Shown piece by piece: positions 1-6,459 of a stretch of 8,403 nucleotides of DNA (within the stretch, counting starts at the first letter, position 1; every line of letters begins with the position of its first letter). Source of the stretch: Lachnospiraceae bacterium (GTDB taxonomy: Bacteria > Bacillota > Clostridia > Lachnospirales > Lachnospiraceae); NCBI GenBank assembly GCA_003446735.1, contig DMCJ01000208.1, positions 1 through 8,403 on the forward strand, written 5' to 3'. Made by a program: the position numbers and the translations under genes. The notes beneath the pieces were generated by a model. That model had not been told where the DNA came from. It made no database searches and saw nothing but the letters and a program-made list of their open reading frames with translations.

Positions 1-1413
1 GAAGTAATGAACATGATAGAGATCAAGGTCGCAAACAAAGGCCTCGAATTTAATGCGGTCGTTGCCGAAGATATACCTTATCTTCTTTACGGTGACGATG
101 TCCGCTTAAGACAGATAATCATCAACCTTCTCACAAACGCAGTTAAATATACAAAAGAAGGCAGCGTGGTATTAAAGGTTGACTGGAAAGAAGCAGGCGA
201 TTCCTCTATCGACCTTATCGTAGCCGTTACAGACACCGGTATCGGTATAAAAGAAGAAGATCTTGACAAGCTCTTTGTTTCCTTTGAGCGTATCGAAGAG
301 CGCAGGAACAGGAATATCGAAGGCACTGGCCTCGGACTTTCAATTACAAGGCAGCTCTTAGGCCTTATGGGCAGCGACCTTTCCGTTCGAAGCGATTACG
401 GCGTAGGTTCCACCTTCTCCTTCGTATTAAAGCAGGGCATAAGAGACAGAAAGCCTGTCGGCAAATTCCGCGAGAAATATGCATACAGCCGTGAGAAACA
501 CAAGAAATACAGGACCACATTCGTAGCTCCGAATGCACGCATCCTCGTAGTTGATGATAATGCGATGAACATCGCCGTTGTCGAAGGTCTGCTTAAGGCC
601 ACACAGATAAAAGTCGATAAGGCTACCGGCGGTCTTGAAGCTCTCGAGATGTGCGAAAAGACACAGTATGACCTCATCCTCATGGACCACATGATGCCCA
701 ATATAGACGGTATCGAGACTCTCCACAGATTAAAGGAGTCCGAAGGCCCCAACTTAGATACTCCCGTAGTGGTTCTTACCGCCAATGCAGTATCCGGTGC
801 AAAGGAAATGTATGAGGCCGAAGGCTTTATCGATTACATGAGCAAGCCTATCCAGGGCAAGCCCTTAGAGGAAAAGATCAAGCAGTATCTTCCCGAAAGC
901 AAATATGTCCTTGTTGAATACGACAAGGTTGAGCAGGATATCTTCGGCTCCGTATGGAAGGCCATGGCCGATGAGATCGGTGAGGAATACCGCTTCCAGG
1001 AGATCGACCTCCCCTCTGCAATCGAATCCGCCGAAGGTAACAGGGACACCTTCAGATTCCTCTTACAGTCATTCCATGACAACTCTCAGAAGAACAAGAA
1101 TGACATCATAAGATCCTATGAGGAGGAAAACTACAAGGATTATACGATCTACGTACATGCTTTAAAGAGCACATCCAAGATGATCGGTGCCTTAGAGCTT
1201 TCCGAGAAAGCAAGGCTCTTAGAGAAAGCCGGCAAGGAAGAGAACATCGAATACATCAAGGAAAGCCATGATGAAGTCATAAATCTCTTTGATAAATTAA
1301 ACGATGAGATAGGCGATTATCTCACAAAGGTAAGCCCTCAGGAAACAGAGGACGACAATCCCGAGCTTGACGAAGAAGTAAAGAAGGCTCTTGAAAAAGC
1401 AAACAAGATGTAA
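1..1413 (+). CDS. Hybrid sensor histidine kinase, C-terminal part (HATPase-receiver-HPt), 5'-partial
   Basis: The reading frame is open from base 1, so this is the C-terminal 470 residues of a longer kinase; the ATG at 7 is internal. Numbering from base 1, the HATPase domain shows the N-box (LLTNAVKY, Asn46), G1 box (DTGIGI, Asp78), F box (LFVSFERIE, 91-99) and G2 box (GTGLGLSI, 108-115). A receiver domain follows at about 178-295, with the acidic pair in VVDDN, phospho-acceptor Asp229 (LILMDHMMP), Thr260 and Lys282. After a linker of about 45 residues comes an HPt domain (about 340-425) with the phosphorylatable His386 in VHALKSTSK, then a charged, acid-rich tail. The DHp/H-box and any sensor or membrane segments lie upstream. 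Such tripartite kinases autophosphorylate and pass phosphate His-Asp-His to a separate response regulator. The convergent stand-alone receiver at 1473-1850 is a candidate partner (inference). The signal sensed is unknown. Confidence 0.95.
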   Translation, partial: EVMNMIEIKVANKGLEFNAVVAEDIPYLLYGDDVRLRQIIINLLTNAVKYTKEGSVVLKVDWKEAGDSSIDLIVAVTDTGIGIKEEDLDKLFVSFERIEERRNRNIEGTGLGLSITRQLLGLMGSDLSVRSDYGVGSTFSFVLKQGIRDRKPVGKFREKYAYSREKHKKYRTTFVAPNARILVVDDNAMNIAVVEGLLKATQIKVDKATGGLEALEMCEKTQYDLILMDHMMPNIDGIETLHRLKESEGPNLDTPVVVLTANAVSGAKEMYEAEGFIDYMSKPIQGKPLEEKIKQYLPESKYVLVEYDKVEQDIFGSVWKAMADEIGEEYRFQEIDLPSAIESAEGNRDTFRFLLQSFHDNSQKNKNDIIRSYEEENYKDYTIYVHALKSTSKMIGALELSEKARLLEKAGKEENIEYIKESHDEVINLFDKLNDEIGDYLTKVSPQETEDDNPELDEEVKKALEKANKM

Positions 1414-1430
1414 GACCGGAAGGTTCCGAT

Positions 1431-1472
1431 AAAAAAACAACCCCGCGCCGTGTGCGCGGGGCTTTTACATTT
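1431..1472. terminator. Bidirectional rho-independent terminator
   Basis: A perfect 8-bp stem, CCCCGCGC (1441-1448) with GCGCGGGG (1454-1461), encloses a 5-nt loop. On the plus strand it is followed by a T-rich stretch (CTTTTACATTTTTA). On the minus strand the preceding AAAAAAACAA (1431-1440) reads as a T tract. It lies 27 nt after the kinase stop codon and 11 nt after the convergent response regulator's stop, so it can end transcription from both sides. Confidence 0.9.
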
Positions 1473-1850
1473 TTATATGCTTTCAAAATATTCTTTAAGC
1501 TTTGCAAGTAGCGAAAGCTTTCCGATAGGCTTTAATATATATCCTTTCGGGTCTAACTTCATGCATTCGTTTATCTTTGCACTCTCTGCGACTCCGGTAA
1601 GGAAAAATACCGCCGTATCCCTGATTTCCTCATCGTCCCTTATCCGTCTTAAGGTCTCAACTCCGTCCATACCCGGCATCAGATAATCAAGGAGCACCAG
1701 ATCGGGCTTATCGTCCGATTTAAGGACCGATAGCGCTTCCTCTCCGCTTTCCACTGCTCTGACTAGGTAGTTGTCTCTTAAGAAGGCCTGAAGGAGTCTG
1801 AGCATATTCCTGTCATCATCGACAACAAGAACGGTTCTCCTGTCAGCCAT
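1473..1850 (-). CDS. Stand-alone CheY-like response regulator (receiver domain only)
   Basis: A protein of 125 residues made of a single receiver domain with no output domain. Counting from the chosen start, it has the acidic cluster VVDDD near residues 9-13, phospho-acceptor Asp55 in LVLLDYLMPGMDG, Thr85 in VFFLTG and Lys107 in YILKPIG, the full set expected of an active receiver. The frame also allows an ATG at 1856, but the ribosome binding sequence GGAAGGTG (1865-1858) sits only 1 nt from that codon and 7 nt from the ATG at 1850, so 1850 is preferred. It is convergent with the hybrid kinase and shares its terminator. It may be the terminal acceptor of the HPt domain or an intermediate that acts by protein-protein contact, as CheY and Spo0F do; this is inference. 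Its target is not visible in the window. Confidence 0.9.
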   Translation of the reverse strand: MADRRTVLVVDDDRNMLRLLQAFLRDNYLVRAVESGEEALSVLKSDDKPDLVLLDYLMPGMDGVETLRRIRDDEEIRDTAVFFLTGVAESAKINECMKLDPKGYILKPIGKLSLLAKLKEYFESI

Positions 1851-1857
1851 GATCATT

Positions 1858-1865
1858 CACCTTCC
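1858..1865 (-). promoter_or_regulatory. Ribosome binding site deciding the response regulator start
   Basis: GGAAGGTG on the minus strand. Its distance of 7 nt to the ATG at 1850, against 1 nt to the ATG at 1856, favours the downstream start codon. Confidence 0.6.
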
Positions 1866-1894
1866 ATCTAAATTCCCATAATTTACACTCTTGT

Positions 1895-1927
1895 ATCCCA
1901 AAGGGGATGTTAACAATAATCTTAACA
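1895..1927. promoter_or_regulatory. Two small palindromes upstream of the response regulator (possible operator)
   Basis: ATCCC-AAAG-GGGAT (1895-1908) is directly adjacent to TGTTAA-8 nt-TTAACA (1908-1927); both are perfect inverted repeats. They lie about 45-75 nt upstream of the response regulator start, where a promoter or operator would be expected. I could not find a convincing -35/-10 pair, so any regulatory role is inference. The 8-nt spacer is too short for a classical BirA box. Confidence 0.3.
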
Positions 1928-1948
1928 CAGCTCCAATTTTGTGGCAAG

Positions 1949-1977
1949 TGTGACAGGGGGACGGTTCTGTTGTCACA
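1949..1977. repeat. Left terminal palindrome of the element
   Basis: A perfect 7-bp inverted repeat, TGTGACA (1949-1955) and TGTCACA (1971-1977), flanks a G-rich then ACGGTTCTGT centre. It opens with the same TGTGACAG as the right end. Confidence 0.75.
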
Positions 1978-1998
1978 TTCTATCGAACAGCGCCAATC

Positions 1999-2131
1999 TT
2001 TTTATAAGATCCACCGGGACAAGCTCTCGCACAGCGCGTGTGCCCTAGCGGACGCTAAGCTCTCGCTTCACTACGTTTGCGAATCGCTAAGCGCCGAGAC
2101 CCGCGATGGTCCCGTTTGGATCATATAAAAA
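1999..2131. repeat. Nested long inverted repeat of the element
   Basis: The arms are 1999-2020 (starting TTTTTATAAGATCC, ending GGGAC) and 2109-2131 (starting GTCCCG, ending in five A). The reverse complement of the right arm matches the left arm except for about three substitutions and a 1-nt length difference. Weaker similarity continues outward (CAGCGCCAA near 1988-1996 and the reverse complement of the CTTGCCGCTTG region near 2132-2142). The RNA would fold into a long stem with a structured loop of 88 nt. Confidence 0.7.
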
Positions 2132-2152
2132 GCTTGCCGCTTGAATATAATA

Positions 2153-2180
2153 TGTGACAGAGGACCTGGCCCCTGTCATA
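2153..2180. repeat. Right terminal palindrome of the element, overlapping the glycosyltransferase stop
   Basis: TGTGACAG (2153-2160) pairs with CTGTCATA (2173-2180) with one mismatch. Read as minus-strand RNA, it gives a 9-bp stem (UGACAGGGG with UCCUCUGUCA, one G-U pair) and a loop of about 6 nt. The first TGA of this hairpin is the stop codon of the glycosyltransferase gene. No T run follows directly, so it is at best a weak terminator. Confidence 0.65.
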
Positions 2181-3357
2181 CCAATAGCCCGGCGATAATG
2201 AGCGCCCTTTGCTTCCACGTATGATACTCGGAAGCCATCTTAAAACCATTATCCGCGATATCCTGGAGCATCGCCTTATCCGAAAGAGCGCTGCCAACGA
2301 TACCGGGCAGATTTTCAAGATCCGACAATGAATATATGAGCGAATTATCCTTATCTTTAAGCCAGTTATCAAGATAGAGCGAGCTGTCGGTAAGGCTCAC
2401 TCCGCCGTTTAGCATGGTATTAAATATCCTGTCATGCGCTCCTCTTTTAAACCAGGGCATGACATTAAGACAGATGACCGAATCGGAGAGCATCTTAAGG
2501 CAGCCCTCGGAATCAAGACTTCCTCCGGAGATTATATTCCCGGGATGTTTAGTCTCGATGTCCTCAAATCCGCTTCCGTAGCAATGGATCTTATATCCGG
2601 CATCGGATAATATCCTTATCACTTCTCCGCGGAAATGGAATCTCACATACATGTCAAGGAAGATCATGTTAGGGAGCGTGTCCTTTATATCTTTTTCCGT
2701 AGCCTCGGGGATCTCGCGCTTTATCGCATCAGCCGCCACGTCTTCGAGAAGCTTTGAAGGATCCTTTATCAGCTCATCAAGTATGCCCCTGTAAAATTCC
2801 TCATATTCCTTTCCGTTACGGCTCATATAAGGCGCGAAATTCTCGGGCGGCACATAATTTCCCACAAAGCATATGTCCATGGAACGCTCTGTAAGCTTTT
2901 TATATGATCCATCGGGATAAAGCGACGTACCCGCAAGCGGAAGAAAAGGTCCACGCTTTATTTCGGGAAAATAATGCTTCATATAAGCATCATGATTTTC
3001 ATCTATGCTTATATGAATATACTCAGGCGGCACCTTTTCGAGAAATCTGTGATAATAAAAAGGATGATCGACAGCAATGTTAATGCAGGGGATATCAAAT
3101 TCCTCCCAGATATATCTGCCCTCTTCCTCATCGAAAAATGCCTCACTCTCGCCGGTAAGGCCGTGGAAATTAAAGGTTACGACCGCAGTCTCGCCTTTTC
3201 TTATAAATGAAAGCAGCTTCCCGGCGCTCTCCTTTTCCTTCGTATAATCGTAGAAGAAGGTGAGCATCCCGAGTTCATTAAATGTCTTTGCCATCTGCTC
3301 GGAGAAATAAGCTGTAGTCTCTATGTCCCCGCAGAACATGATGATCCTGTTTATCAT
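2176..3357 (-). CDS. CgeB-like glycosyltransferase (GT4-type fold), cytoplasmic
   Basis: A protein of 393 residues with no signal peptide or membrane segment. The N-terminal half (MINRIIMFCGD, INIAVDHPF at 92-100, then ENHDAYMKHYFP) resembles the N-terminal domain of DUF3880/CgeB-type proteins. The C-terminal half has CFVGNY (163-168), a GYKIHCYGSGFED strand-turn (254-266), NIISGG and the stretch ICLNVMPWFKRGAHDRIFNTMLNGGVSLTD (295-324), whose HDR.FN.M..G..LTD pattern is typical of the sugar-nucleotide binding half of glycosyl transferases group 1 (PF13524-like). It ends EYHTWKQRA, as in CgeB relatives. Acceptor and donor are unknown; flagellin, spore-coat or surface glycan decoration are possible roles in Clostridia. 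Its ATG overlaps the dusB stop (ATGA, 3357-3354), so it is probably translationally coupled and last in the operon. The stop codon falls inside the repeat element, so the final few residues may have been altered by its insertion. Confidence 0.75.
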   Translation of the reverse strand: MINRIIMFCGDIETTAYFSEQMAKTFNELGMLTFFYDYTKEKESAGKLLSFIRKGETAVVTFNFHGLTGESEAFFDEEEGRYIWEEFDIPCINIAVDHPFYYHRFLEKVPPEYIHISIDENHDAYMKHYFPEIKRGPFLPLAGTSLYPDGSYKKLTERSMDICFVGNYVPPENFAPYMSRNGKEYEEFYRGILDELIKDPSKLLEDVAADAIKREIPEATEKDIKDTLPNMIFLDMYVRFHFRGEVIRILSDAGYKIHCYGSGFEDIETKHPGNIISGGSLDSEGCLKMLSDSVICLNVMPWFKRGAHDRIFNTMLNGGVSLTDSSLYLDNWLKDKDNSLIYSLSDLENLPGIVGSALSDKAMLQDIADNGFKMASEYHTWKQRALIIAGLLV

Positions 3358-4340
3358 ATCGCCTTTACCTTATCAAACATCTCATCGACTGCTGCAAAAA
3401 GTTCGTCCATCGTTAATGCATCATTTACTTTTACACGAAACGAAGCCGAATTCGGCATTCCGGCCGTATACCAGGCCGCATGTTTCCTCATTTCCTTTAC
3501 GGCTATGACCTCGCCTTTAAACTCCCGTAAAAGAAGAGCATGCTCTCTTATCGTATCTCTTATCTCGGGTAAGCTCCTGCCTGAAGGATCTTTACCCGTC
3601 CTTAATTTATCGTCTATATCCTTTATTATCCAGGGATTTCCCCTTGCCGCCCTTGCGACCATGACACCGTCGCATCCGGTCTTTTCAAACATATTTAAGG
3701 CTGAAGAAGCGTCCGTGACATCTCCGTTACCTATGACAGGGATATCGACAGCTTCCTTTACCGCGCGTATAACTTCAGGATCGGCTTTCCCGGAGTAATA
3801 CTGATCACGGGTGCGTCCGTGGACGGCCACGGCCGAAGCGCCGCTCTCCTTAGCTATATGAGCGATCTCAGGGGCATTTACATGACCTTCGTCAAAGCCT
3901 TTCCTTATCTTGACCGTAACAGGTATACTTGAAGCCTTTACGACCTTTTCTATTATCTCTCCCGCAAGAAGCGGCTCCTTCATAAGCGCCGAGCCCTCGC
4001 CGTTATTTACGATCTTAGGCACGGGACAGCCCATATTTATATCAAGGAACATATATCGGGAAAGATCCAGTCCCTTTACAACTTCAGCCATAAGATCGGG
4101 CTCTCTTCCGAAAAGCTGGAGCGAGAGCGCGCCTTCCTCGGGATGTACCTTTAAAAGCTCCGTCGTATTCTTATTTTTGTAGGATATGGCCTTGGCACTG
4201 ACCATTTCCATGCACACGAGCCCTGCCCCCCTGCGGGCGCATATCACCCTGAAAGGAAGGTCGGTGACTCCGGCCATGGGCCCTAAAATGATCGGGGAAG
4301 GTAATTCCCTTCCCCCTATCACAAGTTTCTTCATATCCAT
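3354..4340 (-). CDS. dusB: tRNA-dihydrouridine synthase (DusB family)
   Basis: A protein of 328 residues, the usual length for DusB. It reduces specific uridines of tRNA to dihydrouridine using FMN and NAD(P)H. The TIM-barrel domain begins with the FMN-binding PSPIILGPMAGVTDLPFR (15-31). The catalytic Cys105 lies in INMGCPVPKI; Lys144 (VTVKIRKG) and His174 (VHGRTRDQYYSG) are the expected uracil/phosphate contacts. GNGD (204-207) and VARAARGNPW (228-237) bind the FMN phosphate. A helical tRNA-binding C-terminal domain follows (about 250-328). The start ATG overlaps the coaX stop by one base (TAATG). There is no strong ribosome binding site, which suggests reinitiation after coaX; a second ATG two codons later is possible. 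In many Firmicutes dusB follows birA/coaX and precedes greA-lysS; here a glycosyltransferase follows instead. Confidence 0.95.
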   Translation of the reverse strand: MDMKKLVIGGRELPSPIILGPMAGVTDLPFRVICARRGAGLVCMEMVSAKAISYKNKNTTELLKVHPEEGALSLQLFGREPDLMAEVVKGLDLSRYMFLDINMGCPVPKIVNNGEGSALMKEPLLAGEIIEKVVKASSIPVTVKIRKGFDEGHVNAPEIAHIAKESGASAVAVHGRTRDQYYSGKADPEVIRAVKEAVDIPVIGNGDVTDASSALNMFEKTGCDGVMVARAARGNPWIIKDIDDKLRTGKDPSGRSLPEIRDTIREHALLLREFKGEVIAVKEMRKHAAWYTAGMPNSASFRVKVNDALTMDELFAAVDEMFDKVKAI

Positions 4341-5107
4341 TATCTGTTCTTTTCGTATATCCTTCTGAGTCCGTCAAGAGTAAGGAACGGATCATAAATA
4401 TCTATCTTTTGGGTCTCATCGGCGATTATCCTTCCGAGTCCTCCGGTCGCGATGACCTTAAGATCTTTATATCCCGTTTCTTCCCTGACTTTTTCGATTA
4501 TATATTCGGTCTGTCCTATCTGTCCGTAAACAAGTCCTGCCTGCATGGAACTTACGGTCTCGGCTGCTAAGATCGAATCGGGCTTCTTTATCTCGATCTC
4601 GGGAAGCTTAGCCGTATCTTCCCATAAAGCCTTTGCGCTTATCCTTATTCCGGGCGCCGTGATACCGGCTGTAAATCTGCCGTCTTCGGTCACAAGATCA
4701 TAGGTCGTAGCCGTACCGAAATCAAGGACGAGCACAGGACCGCCGTACTTTTCGTATCCGCCCACGGCATCCACGATACGGTCTGCTCCGATCTCTCTGG
4801 GATTGGGTGTATCTATCTTTATTCCGGTCTTAACACCCGGGCCTACTATGAGAGGCTTATGTCCGATATAATGTACGACCGCATTCTCGAGTGCATGCAT
4901 GACATCAGGCACTACGCTGGCTATGATCGCACCGTGCACCTCTTTCTTTTCTATCTTGTTGGCATAGAGCATCTCCATAAGGAGAATGCCGTATTCATCC
5001 GAGGTACGCGGTATCTGTGTCGTGATACGGAAGGTATTTTTAAGTTCCTCCTTATCATAGACTCCGCAGGTAATATTGGTATTTCCGACATCAATCACTA
5101 AAAGCAT
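4340..5107 (-). CDS. coaX: Type III pantothenate kinase
   Basis: A protein of 255 residues, the normal CoaX length. It phosphorylates pantothenate to 4'-phosphopantothenate, the first step of CoA synthesis; this type is not feedback-inhibited by CoA and needs a monovalent cation. The ASKHA-fold motifs are present: phosphate-1 loop DVGNTN (6-11), GADRIVDAVG (107-116) with catalytic-base Asp109, phosphate-2 DFGTATTYD (129-137), ITAPGI (149-154) and the adenosine-side ATGGLG near the C-terminus. The start at 5107 is fixed by a strong AAGGAGG 6 nt upstream, which lies inside the 3' end of the preceding gene (17-nt overlap). Its stop overlaps the dusB start. It is presumably co-transcribed with birA and dusB. 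Confidence 0.95.
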   Translation of the reverse strand: MLLVIDVGNTNITCGVYDKEELKNTFRITTQIPRTSDEYGILLMEMLYANKIEKKEVHGAIIASVVPDVMHALENAVVHYIGHKPLIVGPGVKTGIKIDTPNPREIGADRIVDAVGGYEKYGGPVLVLDFGTATTYDLVTEDGRFTAGITAPGIRISAKALWEDTAKLPEIEIKKPDSILAAETVSSMQAGLVYGQIGQTEYIIEKVREETGYKDLKVIATGGLGRIIADETQKIDIYDPFLTLDGLRRIYEKNR

Positions 5108-5438
5108 CCTGATCCTCCTTTAAAACAAATGCCCTGTAAAACTGTTCGAGCTGTTCTATCATCCCGGCCCTGGTCCTTCTGATCTCAGAGATCATAAGGC
5201 CTGCCGAAACCTCATCGTACATAAGGTCATCTTCATCGTGCTCGCTCTTTAAGCAAAGTTCTCCGTCATCTTCAAAATACATCATGAATATCCCGCCCAC
5301 TTCCGATGCAAAGAGGACGCAGATCACATGAAGCTCCTCCTTCATATCTTCCGGGATCAGATCAAAATACTTGTTGAAGAAGTATTTCTCATTATAGGAA
5401 TTGGCGGCGCATAGCACCATATTATCTTCATTTTCCAT
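5091..5438 (-). CDS. Small acidic conserved protein of unknown function (possibly DUF6145 family)
   Basis: A protein of 115 residues, strongly acidic, with no signal peptide or clear membrane helix. A hydrophobic core strand pair is visible (LHVICVLFASEVGGIFMMYF, 36-55), then an acidic segment (EDDGELCLKSEHDEDDLMYDE, 56-76) and a C-terminal helix (SEIRRTRAGMIEQLEQFYRAF, 84-104). The pattern ..VLC.AN.Y..KY.FN near the N-terminus and DE.DL.YDE..AG in the middle matches my recollection of a small family (DUF6145) found in Lachnospiraceae next to birA/coaX; this could not be confirmed here. The start is supported by AAGGA 8 nt upstream. It begins 37 nt after birA and overlaps coaX by 17 nt, which implies coupled expression. 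The function is unknown; the context only suggests a link to biotin/CoA metabolism or to nothing specific. Confidence 0.8.
   Translation of the reverse strand: MENEDNMVLCAANSYNEKYFFNKYFDLIPEDMKEELHVICVLFASEVGGIFMMYFEDDGELCLKSEHDEDDLMYDEVSAGLMISEIRRTRAGMIEQLEQFYRAFVLKEDQDAFSD
5114..5120 (-). promoter_or_regulatory. Strong ribosome binding site for coaX inside the upstream gene
   Basis: AAGGAGG on the minus strand, 6 nt before the coaX ATG at 5107. It lies within the last codons of the small acidic protein, fixes the coaX start and supports translational coupling. Confidence 0.85.
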
Positions 5439-5475
5439 TCTGTTTTTCCTTATAAAATACTATGAAACGCAGTGA

Positions 5476-6459
5476 TCATACATATCCGTATATGCCTCTT
5501 ACGCTCACTTCTCCGGCAAATACCTCGCATATATCCCCATCATCCTTTCTGACTTTAAGCTCGCCTCTTTCGTTTATGCCAAGAGCCGTGCCTTCATATT
5601 CGCCTTTCGGATCAAGGACTCTTACTTTCTTACCCATGTTAATAAGTCTTTTTTCATATATCTCCCTTATAAGGGACAGATCTCCGCTTATTTTAAAATT
5701 CTCATAATAAGCTTCGAAAGCCTTCATGGTATCGGCGATGATAACACTCCGCAGGGCCTTTTCGCCCTTTTCGAGAAGGATGCTGGTGGCAGTCTCTTTT
5801 ATCTCATCGGGGAAATCCGTATCATTAACATTTATTCCCGTCCCGATCACCACGTATTTTACATATCCTTCTTCAACACTCATCTCAGTCAGGATACCGC
5901 ATATCTTCTTTCCACTGACGATAACGTCATTGGGCCATTTGATAAAGACATCCTTATCGGGAAGAGCTTTATCCACCGCATCCGCGACCGCCATCGCCAT
6001 GATAAGCGTGACCATGGGAGCTATATCGGGGGCATATTCGGGACGCAGCCCGAGGCTCATATATATATTTACCTTTTCAGGGGATTCCCAGCTCCTGCCG
6101 CGTCTTCCCCTTCCCGAGACCTGCTTATCGGCTACGACCAGTACTCCTTCGGGCCCGCCGTTTTCAAGTATGTCCTTTACGTCTGCATTTGTGGAACCGG
6201 TGCTTTCCTTAAAATATACGGGATGTCCCATTACATTCGTATCAAGGCGGCTTTTTATCTCACCTTCCGAAAGATCGTCCTGCTGTGAGATGAGCTTATA
6301 TCCCTTATTTGTCACGGATTCTATCTCATATCCCTTGTCCTTTAAGCTCTTTATCGCCTTCCACACGGCAGTCCTCGAAACGCCCAGATGCTCGCATAAT
6401 TCCTGGCCGGATACAAAATCATTTCTTTGTCTTAAGATGGAAAGGAGCTCTCCTTTCAT
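5476..6459 (-). CDS. birA: Bifunctional biotin-[acetyl-CoA-carboxylase] ligase / biotin operon repressor
   Basis: A protein of 327 residues with the three-domain layout of a class II biotin-protein ligase. An N-terminal winged helix-turn-helix (about 1-60: LLSILRQRNDFVSGQELCEHLGVSRTAVWKAIKSLKDKGYEI) suggests DNA binding and biotin-dependent repression. The catalytic domain has the biotinyl-AMP loop GRGRRGRSW (116-124), KWPNDV (174-179), GKKICGIL with the catalytic lysine (183-190) and GTGINVN (206-212). The BPL C-terminal SH3-like domain is at about 276-325. The enzyme makes biotinyl-5'-AMP and transfers biotin to the acceptor lysine of carboxylase carrier proteins. The ATG overlaps the argF stop (ATGA, 6459-6456). 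No biotin synthesis or transport genes and no clear BirA operator are in the window, so its regulatory targets lie elsewhere. Confidence 0.96.
   Translation of the reverse strand: MKGELLSILRQRNDFVSGQELCEHLGVSRTAVWKAIKSLKDKGYEIESVTNKGYKLISQQDDLSEGEIKSRLDTNVMGHPVYFKESTGSTNADVKDILENGGPEGVLVVADKQVSGRGRRGRSWESPEKVNIYMSLGLRPEYAPDIAPMVTLIMAMAVADAVDKALPDKDVFIKWPNDVIVSGKKICGILTEMSVEEGYVKYVVIGTGINVNDTDFPDEIKETATSILLEKGEKALRSVIIADTMKAFEAYYENFKISGDLSLIREIYEKRLINMGKKVRVLDPKGEYEGTALGINERGELKVRKDDGDICEVFAGEVSVRGIYGYV

Larger units (their letters stand above)
1949..2180. repeat. Structured palindromic intergenic element (REP/MITE-like)
   Basis: A non-coding block of about 232 bp that fills most of the gap between two genes. 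Both ends are palindromes starting TGTGACAG in the same orientation: 1949-1977 and 2153-2180. Inside is a long imperfect inverted repeat (1999-2020 with 2109-2131). The core (2021-2108) holds two smaller hairpins, GCACA/TGTGC (2029-2043) and TAGCG/CGCTA (2046-2057). It also has two direct repeats: AAGCTCTCGC at 2021 and 2057, and CGCTAAGC at 2053 and 2085. No credible coding frame or transposase is present. From memory, palindromes with a GGGGGACGGTTCTGTTGTCA-type core recur in Firmicutes intergenic regions, sometimes beside Y1/REP-associated transposases; this was not checked. It could be a non-autonomous mobile repeat, a pair of REP units, or a structured RNA. It may also help end transcription of the minus-strand operon. 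Confidence 0.65.

Noticed and set aside
7..9. ATG at 7 as the start of the kinase
   Set aside because: The frame is open upstream, and the segment is the usual region between the DHp and ATPase domains, so the gene begins before the window.
1908..1927. BirA operator for the biotin ligase encoded nearby
   Set aside because: The half-sites TGTTAA/TTAACA look similar, but the 8-nt spacer is too short for the usual BirA box (about 14-16 nt), and the site lies upstream of a response regulator, not a biotin gene.
2021..2108. CRISPR-like array from the repeated AAGCTCTCGC and CGCTAAGC words
   Set aside because: Each word occurs only twice, the units are 8-10 nt, and no cas genes are present; they fit internal structure of the palindromic element.
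1907..2128. A 73-codon plus-strand open frame across the repeat element
   Set aside because: It runs through the terminal palindrome and the internal inverted repeat, has no recognisable motif and no clear ribosome binding site, and is explained by the element's structure.
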